64,000 bases of DNA, taken from contig JAMAHW010000056.1 of NCBI GenBank assembly GCA_023627715.1, positions 188,545 to 252,544 on the forward strand, given 5' to 3'. The notes beneath the pieces were generated by a model that was not told the DNA's origin, did no database searches, and saw only the letters and a list, made by a program, of their open reading frames with translations. Shown here in pieces: positions 22,101-34,211 of this stretch; position 1 is the stretch's first letter; the number at the start of each line of letters is the position of its first letter. The DNA is from Periconia sp. R9002 (lineage: Eukaryota; Ascomycota; Dothideomycetes; Pleosporales; Periconiaceae). Position numbers and translations under genes: made by a program.

Positions 22101-23441
22101 TGTAGAATTCGGGAAGAAAGGCGGCACCGATGACGTCGACGGAAGTTCCGAGGATGCCAGAGACGGAATCCCCGTCCCCCAGCTAGCGCTAGAATGCTCT
22201 GATGGAGAGATAGTGGGAATGCTAATCTCGGCGGAGGAACCCGACAGTACTGCCGAGGACGGCGTGTGCGTGAAGGAAGGACTCCATCCAGTTCCTGAGC
22301 TGGGATGCTCTGACGGAGAGATGGTGGGAACACTAATCTCAGCAGAAGAACCCGATGGTCTTACCGAAGACGACGTATGCGCGAAAGAAGGACTCGACCC
22401 CGCCGTTCCCGAACTCGGGTGCGGTATAAACTCGCTGCTACTGACACCTGCCGAGGAATTGGCGAATGGGGGCAACGATGAGTGATGCACCGACGACACC
22501 AGCGATGATCCGGAACTTGGCCAGGGCTTGAACTCGCTGCTGCTGCTCGGACGGGCCTCAGAACTCCTAGACGAGCGCGAGGACGAACGTGGCGGCCAGT
22601 ACGACGTATAGATGGACGAGCTCGGCCAGAGTGTCATGGTGGTGGTCCTCACCGAGCTCGAGCCGAAGTAACTCGTTGTCAGGGATGGTTCCAGGGATTC
22701 GGTGTAGTCTGGTGTAGATGTTGAATCGGGTGATGAGTAGGGAGGTAGAGTGCTACTTTCCGACTCGGTGAAATCGCTCGACCAAGTAGTGGAACCGCTG
22801 ACGGTCTCATTCGGGCAAGGTGTTGAACTGCTGTTTGTGAAGGAGGGTAGGATGCTGGGCCCGGACCAAGTCTCTGATGTTGCGGAAGGAGTTGTGATGA
22901 TTGTAGACGAGGCGCTTGTATGTTCTGCAGTGTGGGTAGGTGGGGAGACACTGGTGCTCGGGGGAACAGAGACCGAAGGTGAAGGCTGGGTGAGGGTGGA
23001 GTGATGCGAGATGGACCAGCTGCTCAAGGTCCCTTTGGTGTCCTTGACACGCTCCTTGCTGCATGTCAGAAGGTCGTTGGAGATTCTGTGCTCGTGGGTT
23101 CATACCTCGGATGAAAATGATTGATCGCTCGCTGTTGCTGAGGAAGCTGCCCTAGGTTGGACATTTGCGTCTTCCCCTTGATGGTTGCGATATAAGAGCG
23201 ATTGGAGGCGGTGGGGACGGAAACCTAACAAGGTCGAGTCAGTCAAAAGTCAATTGGCTCAATTGAAAACAAACAAGGTGAAACAAATGTGTGAGTACAG
23301 CAAGCACAAAGCAAGACAGTGAAAACATGAGGCACAAGGAAGAATCAGGCAAGGAATCTTGGAGTCCCTACGTGCAAGTGGCTCAGCACTACCAGTGCGA
23401 GAGACTGCTGCAGCCAGTAAGACAAGTTCCACGACCCTCAT
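16119..23441 (-). CDS. Giant Ser/Thr/Pro-rich secreted repeat protein (mucin-like)
   Basis: The core frame 16212-23058 is open for 6.8 kb on the minus strand. My model joins 23441-23372, 23151-23106, 23058-16212 and 16139-16119 (2327 aa). The first exon encodes a signal-peptide-like start (MRVVELVLLAAAVSRTGSA). The last intron has a GTACGT donor, GACTAAC branch and GATAG acceptor and is well supported; the 5' exons are tentative because the main frame has no early ATG. The protein is an imperfect tandem array of roughly 35-45-residue units built from PSSGTGVPS and PFPNST. About 30 PNST sequons are present, so heavy N- and O-glycosylation is expected. Cys is nearly absent. No hydrophobic GPI-type tail is seen. 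A cell-wall or extracellular mucin/adhesin role is inferred. No ligand-binding domain was recognised. Confidence 0.75.
17600..22100 (-). repeat. Coding tandem repeat array (SSGTGVPS / PNST units)
   Basis: The DNA inside the giant gene repeats in units of about 100-140 bp, recognisable on the + strand by recurring TCCAGTGCCTGAGCT-like and GAGTTGGGGAA-like words. Units vary in length and sequence, so the array is diverged rather than a recent perfect expansion. Sub-blocks such as the KSWESES and FPFPN variants are more alike among neighbours, which suggests local duplication. Limits are approximate. Confidence 0.8.
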
Positions 23442-25918
23442 CGTCAGTGGAGTTTCAACTTGACTTCAACCACGACGAAGAAAAGGTTTCGATCTTCAAA
23501 ACGAAAATTCTGCCTAGAAAAACTTGAGTGAGGGACGACTGTAAGAAACGAGAGCAACGTCTTCGAGGGGGTCCCCGTCGTCTGGACCACGCGCAATCAG
23601 ACCTGAAAGTCTGTGACATATGCAATCCCCCCATCAGATATATATACACGGCTTGACCTGGGCAGTGGAACTGCGTATCTCCGCACAGGACTAATGGGAG
23701 GATACAAAAAAGCAGGTATCCTGTTGGTAGCCAGGCTACCCGTACACTTCTCCGGGGCACAGAGGCCGCCGTCGGGATGGTGCATGTATCATCGATAAAT
23801 CCGTTGACTGAGCAGAAACCACTGCAGGCGGGGCCCGGTGAAAGGTGACGAGGAACTGCAACGAGAAAATAGTTGGGGGGGACCAATAGATGCTACCAAT
23901 GGTTTCCTCATGTCATCAGAGACTACGCGATTGGGAAAGGGGTCGGGTGTGGTTTGGACTTGAACATGTCCATGGCGAGATTGATATTGCATTCCAACTT
24001 TCGTGACTGGTGGATCCGAGATGGAATTGACCAACGAGTGCGCACGCAATGTACCGCGCTGCGGCAACAATTGCAACTGATTCGAACGAAACATCACGAT
24101 AAGAAATTGTGGCAGCACAGCACGACAGCAGTAGCAAAGAAAAAAAGACTTCCCCTCGAGAAAGCCACCGGCAGTACGAATCACGCATTGTGGCGGTCTT
24201 GAAGGAGGGTGATGAAGGATAGCAGACTATTGGTAGAACCAAGGCTTATCCCAACTCGAAAAGCTGGCCCGTACGGGCTTCTAGACTAGACCAGGCTGCC
24301 GAACCGATGCTTCGGGACCCATGGTGCAAGTGCCGTTGGGTGTTTGTATGTCCTCAGTAACCAGTTTCGATTCTGTGCGAGATGTTTCGGTTGCAACGCT
24401 CGACTCGATTCAATATCCATATCTGAAGTAGCACACGGTATTTGGATTAGGGGAGGCTAGCATCCGACAGGTCGACAGACGCCTCCAGGCCGTTTAAGCG
24501 ATGCTAAGTGCCGGCGCCGATGCGGCTTCCCATCTACCGTTAATTCCCTTTCGCTGTCAGAGCCGTTGGATAACCAGAAAAAGTGCATGCATATGTCCAA
24601 AATCAAAATCAAAAACACGGATGCATAACATTGGGTACCCACATCTTTCCCCATAGCCGCGATGGTGCAATAACAACTACATACCAGACCACCTCAACAA
24701 TAAATAAAAAAGAAGAAGAAAAAAAAGGGTGCAAGTGTCAATGAGTGAAATCAATGTACCATACCATACTACCAACAACACCAGCCTCATGAAGAAAAGG
24801 GAAAAACGGGGGAACACGCATTAACCCACCTAGGCAATCCCCTCTCCATTTGAACCAGGCACACAAAATATCCAAGTCTGCAGCGCGCACAGTGACATTA
24901 TGTAGTAGCCTCTGTAACAACATGGAAAGGAACATGGTGTACTGTACTAAAAGGGACAGTAACACCGTGGCGCATGGTGAAAAGAGTGATGTCGCCGCGG
25001 GTGATTCGGGGATCGTACATTGGGACCGGTACAGTACGTACAACGAACAATTGTGGACCCTTTTTTGCAAGGTGGGGATGAAAAACAACACAAAAAATGA
25101 GGGCAATGACGAACGGACAGATGGTCTTCTCGGACTTGGACTTGTTTAAGCAACATCACACACATCATCATCATTATCATCGCTTTTCAGATGTTTGTCC
25201 TCTCTGTGTATTTAATCGCGTTATGTAGGTACTTGGGAACTTCAACTGCATCGCCCGCACTTCACTTGTGCTAATTGACTATATTCTCCTCTACAAACAA
25301 TTTCACTCTCGTCAAGGTCACAGACAGACATGGTGGCCTCTTTCTTCTTCTGCAATCTTAATCTCAGTCGTCTTCGGTCGGTAATGTTGCCAAAGGGCAC
25401 GTTACAGCCATTGGGCCGGACCGGTCCCGCCTTCTCTCCTCACAACCGCACAAAGCTCGACTGTGCCTGTTCTTGTCCCACGGTGATGTGCACTACAAGC
25501 CTACGAAAAGATGAGTACACACACGCCATTTCCATGCAGGTAATTGTGTGTTGACTTGATTAATAGCATTATTACTATATGCTTTTCCTGATACGTTGCT
25601 GCTCATCGACGATGGATACTCGAGCGGAGATTGCAGACAGTGACCGTGCAAAGCCTTAACTCCAAAAGAACCATGGTGCAGTGTTTATGCCACCTTCCGT
25701 GTAACGCCAAAAACCCATTGACCCCAACACCAATCGTTACATCGTGATCATATGTATCAGAGGGGTATCGTAACCCCGCCGTGCCCAGACCCAACCTTCA
25801 AAGACAAAACGGGACTCGATAGCGGAGCAAACGCCAAGACTCCCCACGATAGACTGAAAGTGACAAACAAGGAAGCAGTGTAGGACTAAAGCAGACGCCG
25901 AGAAAAAGCAAGACGAAG
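23442..25918. other. Gene-poor region (2.5 kb)
   Basis: This lies between the 5' end of the giant repeat protein and the 3' end of the Gln-rich regulator gene. It should hold the promoter of the former and the 3' UTR of the latter. All open frames are below ~150 codons, overlap in several frames and lack recognisable motifs. No tRNA, transposon or strong repeat was seen. Confidence 0.5.
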
Positions 25919-27387
25919 CTACTGGTCCCAATTTATAAACGCATTGTCTTCGTATAGCTCACTGCCGACGCCTGGCAGACCGTCAAAATAGGAGAACTCG
26001 AACCCTGGCTGCCCCTGCTGGGGGAACCCGTGAGCCTGGTCGAAAAGATTGTCCATGTCGGCCATGGACGCAGTGTTTGAGTCCAGGTCGTTGACGGAAG
26101 CGTTCAACCTCATGTTATTTTCCGGGGCCAAGGTCTGGGACATTCCAGAACTGTGCATGGTGGTAGGCGCTTGGTCAGCTCCTTTGGGGATTCGTGCCGA
26201 CTTGGGCGACACGTTGGGGTTGTATGTATAAGTGCCGGTGAACGGCTGAGGCAGATGTTCACTACCGGCCATGAGTATAGCAGTGCGAGGGTCTTGCGGG
26301 TCAAGCGCGGAGCCAACAAACTGCTGTGACTCGGGTGGCAGAGACAAGGACAGAGGGTTCATGGCAATGACCTGTGAGCTTGAGTCGAAAGGTAACGAGG
26401 TGAAGGCATATTGTGCTGGACTGCCGTTTTCGGACTTGATATGCGGTGTTACTTGTCCCGACCTCGGTGCCGACGCCACTTGTTGCGTGTTGTTGGGCGA
26501 ACTTGATGGCTGTTGGGCAGCCGTACTGGATGATGATCTCGACATGACTGGGCGTGACTGTCCCTGTCCGGCCTCCTGCTGCTGCTGCTGCTCTAGGACG
26601 TTGGGGGGCAATGACAACCTCCGGTTGACATCGGCACCTGGTGTAGTGACCTTTGGCGTCGCTGGCTGCAAAGGAGCACCCGAGTTGGGCATGGCTAAAG
26701 GTGTGGATACAGATGCTGCACGCTGGTGCAGATTGTTGCGAGCAGGAATACTGTATGGAGCTTGCCTGAAGCTGTGTTGCTGCTGCAGCTGCGGCCGCGG
26801 CTGCTGGAGCCCTTGAGGCGCATATGTTTGCGGTGTCGCAAAAGCGGATGTGGAAGGGCTGAAAGTCTGGACAGGCACCATGTGCTGGTTCATCATGGGC
26901 AGCTGGCCATTGGGTTGAAACTGGGGTGTGGGATACTGTGGTAAAGCTTGACCAGGGAATTGCTGGTGCATGAACATGTTCCTAACACCATGCTGCGTGG
27001 CAATGTAGTCATGGAGCTTTCGATTGAACAACCACGACGAAGTCTGCAGATGGGCATTGAGACGCTGATACTGGGTGGGCAGGTCGTCATCTTCTTCCTC
27101 GTACATTTCTTCATTTATAACATCTTGCTCGGTGACGCGCAGTCCGCGGCCGGTACGTTTCTTGTGGATTTCGGATGCGCGACGAGCAGATTCGATACGC
27201 GCCTCCAAACTGCGGTCACTTCGGCGGGATGCAGCAATGTAGGCACTGGGGTCTTGTATTAGGGCTGCGAGCTATATAAAAAATGAGAGTAGAGTATGGC
27301 TTACCGTTCTTGATTCTCTTCATGGGTACGCTCCGTCTTGATGGGCTTGTTGATGGTAGGAAAGGTTGGTCTCCTCTCGGGGGGCAT
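25919..27387 (-). CDS. Gln/Pro-rich fungal protein, putative transcriptional regulator
   Basis: Minus-strand exons are 27387-27305 and 27245-25919 (469 aa), with a 59-bp intron (GTAAGC...CCCCAG). Splicing gives a continuous, charged head: TFPTINKPIKTERTHEENQE then RAYIAASRRSDRSLEAR and RVTEQDVINEEMYEEEDDD. This ~110-residue head is helical-looking and is not low-complexity. Residues after ~130 are rich in Gln, Pro, Ser and Asn with poly-Gln (QQQQQ), as in transcription activators or coactivators. A block NPLSLSLPPESQQFVGSALD and an acidic, aromatic C-terminus (LYEDNAFINWDQ) could be an activation region. I believe the head is conserved in filamentous ascomycetes, but I do not recall a named function. 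No DNA-binding domain is visible. Confidence 0.75.
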
Positions 27388-28903
27388 GTTGATAAGGATG
27401 GTGGGTAGTGAGTAGTACTACCTACAACTCAAGTGGTGGTGGTGGTGCTGTGGATAAGGTGTGGCAAGTGCGTGTGGCGGTGGGGCCACGGGCTGGTGGG
27501 TGTCGGCAGGAACCAGATGAATGGGTTAATAATTTTGTGCAACCCTCTGAGACGAAAGCGAAGCGAAGAGTAGATGGAGTGCAAGACGAGGCGGAAGCGA
27601 CAATTGCAGAGGAGGGAGAGGGAGGGAAGGCAATAAATGGAGAGGGGCGGTGCAAGTCGGGTGATGAAAGTGCCAGGACGGAAAGGACGGTGATGGGTAG
27701 ATAGTAGTGGTGGGGGAGGGAGAGAGGGTAAGACGAGACGTGGAGTGGCAAAGAAGGAGGGAGAGGAGGGAAGGTAGCGGTACAAGTAGTCTTGGGGGGG
27801 ATCGAGGCAGCGAGGCAGGGCAGAGCAGCAACAGCGACAGAGCGGAGAAGGGCTGACTATGGGCCGAGAAACCACGGAGCTCACAGCCAGAAAGCCAGCC
27901 AGCCGATTTTTTATGAACAATCTAGGCTTGGGTTAGGGCGTTGCTTCTTCTGTTTCTCTCTGCGCTTCCCTGGTTTGCTTGACCAAAGCGGGAGCCAGGT
28001 TGAGTTGGGACGGGGGTCTGGCGATCGAGCTATGCGGCCGCGCGCCCTGGCGATGGGGGGAAATGTCGATGAGGACGGGGAATCAAGCGTCCGAGCTCTC
28101 TCCAAGCGAATCCGACAGAAGATTCTTGGTGTCAGTTTCGTTAGTTGTTCTGTCTCGTTACTGTATAGGTAGTAAGTATATAGTAGGTAGGTAGCTGTGT
28201 ACAAAGAGAGTGCGGAACTTACTGTAGTGTGTCTCTTGTCCACCGCCCCGCGAACCTGTCTAGTAACAGGCGTTTCGGAACCAAACAATAATTGTGGTCA
28301 GCCTCGAAGGATGAACCGATGGTTCGCGACTACTGATGAGCAATTGGGACCAGCAATGGAATGGGATGGATTGGAGGATAAGGAAGAAGAAGAGATCAAT
28401 GCACATGGCCAACTGAGAGCGGGACAATACAATTGATAAAGGGCACACACAGCAAACACACAGCAAACCAGATGCGAATCGATCTGCACCGCGACACCAC
28501 TTGGCAGCGACGCTTGGGGGTCCGGGACGCCATGACCTCTTTTCTTTCCTGTTCCCCCCTTCGGGATGGATATGCAGCATCATGTTCCCTTCCCTTGACC
28601 CTCACTCACCTTGTCAAGGCCTTCTCCCAACTCGAGGTGCTGTCGGCGAGGGCCCCTTGGTTGGTCACCGAGGCAGCTTAGCTCCGATGGACGAGGGCCC
28701 GCGACGACAAAGCACGTCGACGCCATACCCAACCAGTCCAGCAACCCAGCCAGTCTGGGCTAGCGGGCGGCGCCACAAGCCGGCCTAAAATCATTTCCGA
28801 TCCGCCTCCACGCTCCCAAGCACCCATCCATGCTACGTATGCCATGCTCCATCATCCTCCACCATCGTCCACAGAGCCTTTGCCTGTTTCTGCCGGCCGT
28901 TTG

Positions 28904-28921
28904 CTTGCTTGCTTGCTTGTT
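28904..28921. repeat. Microsatellite (CTTG)n
   Basis: Tandem copies of GCTT/CTTG inside the long gene-free region. No function can be inferred. Confidence 0.8.
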
Positions 28922-29112
28922 GTTGCGCTGAATCCATCGGGCCCCGCCCATGGCCATTGACTTTGCACCTCCGTTGCCAACTACACTACCATCCGTGTGG
29001 ATGAGCTGCTGGCCTTACCGTTGCAATGCACGTCAGTTCGAGCCTGCTGATGGGGGGGGAAGCCCTCCGTATGGCCCGGCAGAAATCACAACTGGCCCAC
29101 GTTGTCCCAGTA

Positions 29113-29134
29113 GCCTGCCTGCCTGCCTGCCTGC
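29113..29134. repeat. Microsatellite (CCTG)n
   Basis: About five tandem GCCT units. It is a simple repeat with no gene nearby. Confidence 0.8.
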
Positions 29135-32100
29135 TGCTAAAAGCTTCCAACCTCACCAACCGTCACCATTGTGCCTATTTTACAGCCCCATACCCAGGTA
29201 CCATGGTTACTTGCCTTGCGTAGTCTGCCTCTGCCTACTTATCCCATATTCTCGTAGCTGCTTGTTTCATCCTGTACCGTCCAACATTGATGCCTGCCTA
29301 TCGTCACTTGTACCTCTCTCCTTCATGTGATGCCATCTTGTCTTTTTGCCTGGCCCAGCATCAGAGTCCAGCCTCGCTTGAAACGCAGCCCACTTTCATC
29401 TCCCGCCAGCATCCCTCGCCTTGCACCTTGCACCTTGCACCTTGCAGATCTGAGATCTCTCATATTGACGTCGGGGCGCGCGGACCCCCTCGCGTATCTC
29501 ACACCCCACGACTGCAATCTATATGCCTGTCCCAATCCGGTTAGCGCCATCTGGAAACCTTCAGATCGTCCTGTGCATCTTCTGTCATTGTTCCTCCGAG
29601 GAGGCCCCCTTCTCTCTGTCTCGTCAGCCGTCCTAACGACCAGGGGCGACATCGCCGATCGCTCTCCTTTTATCTCGGTAGGTCAAAGTCGGCTCTTGGA
29701 TACGTAGCACACATGGTGATTTGAAATACCCATGAGTGCGGGGTGCTGCGCTGCTTAGTGCTCTCGAATTTTTTCGTCTCGTCTCTCCCGCTGCTCCTGT
29801 TCCTGCTCCTCCACCAAAGTCACCTGCGACGTCATACCCGTCGACCATGGCTTGTTGGCCCAGTCCCCGTTGGGCTTGGTTCCCAGCCAGTTCGTCGGGA
29901 ATTGGATCGTCCCTGCTTACATCAATGCCACAACCGTTTCCCTTTTTTCCACACCTTCTCCTCTCCCCCCAAGAGCTATGCCCAAATCGATCTGGGAGTG
30001 GCCAACTACCCCAAAACGCACACCTTGGGATCGAACAGCCATCGCACTTGGGAAAAGAGGGGGGTCCAATCCCATGCTAGTCGTCCGAACTCTCCGCGCG
30101 TCATTCTCACGCTGTTTAGATGGGATCCGTCGTCCGTACGCAGGTGCCCGCATGGCGTACTTGCCCATGCCATCCCTTTTCAGGCCAATTTGCTTGTCCA
30201 CATGCTTCGCTGCTCAAGCTACATGCCACTCTCCAATCCACCGTAGCCTCCCTCAGTCGCCTTTTCACTGCTTGCATGCAGCATCTTCACGGTCAACCAC
30301 AAGATGCTTGGCATAACGCTATGCGATGCAGCAGCCTTGTCCTCGCATTGGATATCCAGCGGAACGACAAACATGGGACGAACCGTCCTCTGGCTGCCTA
30401 CCGTCTTCTGTTGCCACTGTTCTAATTACGATGGGTACTTGTCCACTTTCAAAACCAGGGAGTTGATCCTCAACACCCATCCGCTCTACACCCCAAGGAC
30501 AAGCGCGCTCCTTTGGTTCCCTTCTTTCGCAATTCATACCCGGCCAGTCACCGCTCGCAACGCAATCGCTCGGTAACCATGGAAGATGACCTACGATCCG
30601 TCTGGGCGGATTGCCGGCGCGGAGGGGCAACAGTGGGAGCGGCATGGGTTCCGACCACCCAAACTTTAGGCGTTGAATGACGTCTCAAACAGCCAGCCTC
30701 AACGAGCCAGCCATTCCACTTACGGGCGCTCTGCCAATCCTCCAGTACCCCGTGGTGTACGGATTGGGGCATCCAACGATTCCATCAAGCTCTTGCCTCG
30801 AACCAGTTGCCTTCTGAGATGCACAACGCCTCGCTCCTGTGAATGGTCACAGGATTCGCTACCGAACTTTCCGCCGTCGGGCTTGCTGAAACGTTCCCCC
30901 ACGAGACCCAGCTCCTCTGCCTCAACCTTCCGTACCTGCTTTGGCAGTGATACAGTGTGATCGGTTGTTTTTGTTGCTACAAAAGGAGCCAGCCAAACGG
31001 GTTTCTTTCAATATTGCGTTTACCGTCGCTTACCGTGGGCAGGTATCCTACTTGGCAAAGGTGGATTGATATTCATATGAAGATTTTCAAACTGCAACAG
31101 TTCGCTATTTTCCTCATCTGCCTGCACCAATCGGCTGTTCTCCATAAACAATCGGCCAGCTCTCTGATTCCGAAACTCGGCAATTAGAGCCCCGCGTTTT
31201 ACAATCCCCATCGTGTACCATGGAACTGCTGGCGGGCGGGTTTTGGCTGGATGCGATCCACAGCAGCTTCTTCTCAACGTCGCGAAAAAGCCTCGGATTC
31301 AGCCTCGCCGGCCAGAGTCTCCAGGTTGACCATTTCCGAATTTCCTCCTTTGCCATTTTGTCGGCGGCCTTTTCCCATGCTGTCTCTCACCGCTCTTGTT
31401 CCGCATGGCTGGCCCCTTCGTTCGTTTTCACAAGCTGCCGGTCGGACCAAATAACTACTATTCCGTACAAGCGGAAGTAGATATGGTCGTGCCCTGCTCG
31501 ACCTGCCAGTTTTCCTTCACTATAGGCACTCACCTACCCCTAAGCCTCAATCACGTGACCAATAGTTACCTGTGTGCACGTCCCAGCCACGGACGTTACC
31601 TTGAGATTTCAAACCAGTGTTGATACCGTGACTGATTTCACCAATCAATTGCGAAGAAGAAGACACTTTAAAAGGTACTCACCTTTCCATCCGTCTCATG
31701 ACTAACATCCAGCTTCCTTCATACTTCCTCTACCCTTTTCATACGTAGACATTGCACGACTCTTGGTAGAAGACGTGCAACCCTTGCCTCCCTCACCTGC
31801 CAGCAACACCCCCGCGTAGATGCAAAACCCCACAAGATCAAGTAACTCTCTAGAAATTGGCAGTGCGAATGAATCGAACACCACACGTCGAAAACATGGT
31901 TCATTCTTCTTCTTTTTGAACCATCATAATAGAGGTTCCACCTAGACACAAAAAGAAGAGGATTCCAGAGGTAAGTCACTGCAAGAAAGAAAAAGGCGAG
32001 AAGGGAGCCTTGTGTGTATAGGTAGTCATACCCGAAATACGCAACCGGTATCAAGTATCGCGCCTACGCTATCCACCTCCCATCTCGTCGTCTAAGCAGA

Positions 32101-32625
32101 GACCGAAATGCCTACATACACCACATCACGTCAATCCATCCCCTCATCCCATCTAAACCCCATTTCTCCTTTCCTTCACCTCACCCATCCCCAAACACCA
32201 AAAACCCCCAGTCAATACACACCACACACACACACACCAATCTCCCCACTAGCTCGCTATCCATCTATCTCTTTACATACCTTACACATACCTAACCTCT
32301 ACGTCCACACATAACCATTTTGTTCTGACATATTTTTTTTTGGTATCAAAACGTGGTTCCGGCCCGACCTACCCTCTTTTTTATCTGTTTCCTTGCTTTT
32401 TTTGGAATCTTCTTGTTTTTTGTTTTTTTGTTTCTTGTTGGGGGTAGAAAGGGAACTCCCCTTTTAATCGTTACACTTGGGAGGGGGGGAATTGTATGTA
32501 AATTAGGTGCTTTTTTTCTTTTGCCCTTTTTTCCATCTTTGGTAAGGAATACTGAGATTGAACATTGGCGACGGAAAAAAGCGACCACTTGATGGTTATG
32601 AGATTGTTGTTATTAGAGAGGGAAA

Positions 32626-32650
32626 GGGAGGGAGGGAGGGAGGGAGGGAG
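32626..32650. repeat. Microsatellite (GGGA)n
   Basis: About six tandem GGGA units on the + strand. A G-rich strand with regular G-runs could form a G-quadruplex, which is inference only. Confidence 0.8.
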
Positions 32651-32700
32651 TTGAGGGACCTTTGCCGCAACGTCGCACTCCCCATTACTCTCTTCTGAAT

Positions 32701-32722
32701 AATTTTTTTTTTAAAAAAAAAA
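32701..32722. repeat. T10-A10 palindrome
   Basis: AA followed by ten T and ten A forms a self-complementary AT tract. It sits among homopolymers in the gene-free region and might act as a nucleosome-excluding tract. Confidence 0.7.
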
Positions 32723-32952
32723 TGGTATGGTATGATTTATATAAATGTACGCGTCTGAATCCCCCGTGTCACTTCCATCTACGATAGAAAGTCAAAAGTT
32801 AGGAGTTGGGAGATACGAAAAGGTTTGACTTCACCCACACGCCATCTCCGTGAACCTCCACATAAATTTGTAAAAAAAAAAAAAAAAAAAATGCCCCGGG
32901 GGGAAAAGGGGATAGTATAGGATGTTGTATTTTGAATTACGCAAGTCTTAAT

Positions 32953-32977
32953 ACATCCATCCATCCATCCATCCATA
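32953..32977. repeat. Microsatellite (CATC)n
   Basis: Six tandem ATCC units followed by a short TATATA tract. A simple repeat. Confidence 0.8.
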
Positions 32978-33174
32978 TATACATATATATATCCCCAGGA
33001 TAAATAGATAGATACATAGATATAAGGCAGGCGTTGAAGAAAGAAGAGAAAAAAGCAGTTGTTAGATACCCTTGCTTTCCCCCCTTTTTTTTTTCGTTCG
33101 TTTTCTAACATGTACATAAGTATGTTTCTTTGGTGGAGGGGGTTGTGGTACGGATGGATGAAGAGATCAGAGAG

Positions 33175-33195
33175 ATCAGAGAGAGAGAGAGAGGG
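33175..33195. repeat. Microsatellite (GA)n
   Basis: A GA dinucleotide run in the gene-free region, followed by a GTGCGTGCGTG tract. A simple repeat. Confidence 0.8.
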
Positions 33196-34211
33196 CGTGC
33201 GTGCGTGTGTACGTATGTGGATGAAAAAGAGAGCAAAATTCCAGATGGAAAAACCGGTTACATTAGGAACGACGACGACAACGAGGAGGTAGATAGATAG
33301 ATAAACAGAAAGCGTGTTAACAGCGTGGTGGATGGTCAGTGTCCCATTTATTTCCGTATATCGATTTTCTTTTTCCTACCTTCTACTTTCCAACTTTCAC
33401 ATTCACATTCACGTTACCTCCATACATAACATATATATATATACAGAACGAACCCAAATTCGCAAAACATCAAAAAGTCTGTAATATAGGTACCTACATA
33501 GGTATCTAGCGACTTAACGCAGCCCATCATCCCATTCCGCAACATGCCAAAACTTTCAAACTTGGATTGTATAAATTGATCATCACCGAGCAAAACTTTT
33601 AACATAAAAAAATCTGTGGATTCAAAGGCTTGAAATCACCCTTTGTTTTTTACATCTCCCTGAATGGTTTCCAATAATTGCTCGAATGAATACTATGTTG
33701 CAGCCGTGAACAGTTTTGCAAAACCGAGCGTTTTCCATTACGAATACAGCCCCAGCCGGGTTGAAAGTGATTTAAGGGCATGGGTTAACAAGCTGTCTAC
33801 AAAACACCCACCGACCACCCTCGTCCCTCGCAACGGCAGCGGTGCCCCTGGCAAACTTTTCATGTTCGTCTCCTCGATTCTCCAATGCTGCCCATACTGT
33901 ATATATACCCCTCCAAAAAAGGCATAAAAAACAAAGTTGTTGACGCCCATATACCCATGCATGATGCGAACCCAACTTTTTCTCGTTAATTTCGCAGAAA
34001 CTCGTGAATTGAACCTCCTCATTTACCCCCATCCGCTTCTTTCCTCTCGAAATGGAACCGAATCTTCCAACTCTCACTCCCCCCATTCCCTACAATCGTC
34101 CGCCACCGACTGATTTCAGCGCTAAATTCACCGCCCCCAAAAGCCTCCCCAGAAGCAGGCCCTTACGCCTTTTTCGGAAACTAGAACGAAGAAGGAAGAG
34201 TTTGAGCACGC

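Larger units (their letters stand above)
27388..34211. other. Long gene-free region (6.8 kb)
   Basis: This lies upstream of the Gln-rich regulator and downstream of eIF3e. I see no credible coding gene. GC content is ordinary in 27.4-31.7 kb, so it is not an AT-rich RIP island. Between 29.3 and 30.4 kb several overlapping + strand frames of 100-167 codons occur in different phases, which indicates few stops rather than genes. 31.9-33.6 kb is full of microsatellites and homopolymers. Long leaders, distal regulatory DNA or an unannotated noncoding RNA are possible. Confidence 0.5.

Noticed and set aside
23455..23886. A 143-codon minus frame upstream of the giant repeat gene
   Set aside because: No signal peptide or conserved motif. 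The better first exon is at 23441; this is probably promoter or leader.
25994..26004. B-box-like GGTTCGAGTTC on the minus strand
   Set aside because: It lies inside the coding region of the Gln-rich protein and has no A-box partner.
29327..30425. Several overlapping + strand frames of 100-167 codons
   Set aside because: They occur in different phases without splice continuity or recognisable domains; low stop density explains them.
31719..32054. A 111-codon minus frame with a hydrophobic, aromatic N-terminus
   Set aside because: No family resemblance, no supporting exons, and the second half looks random.
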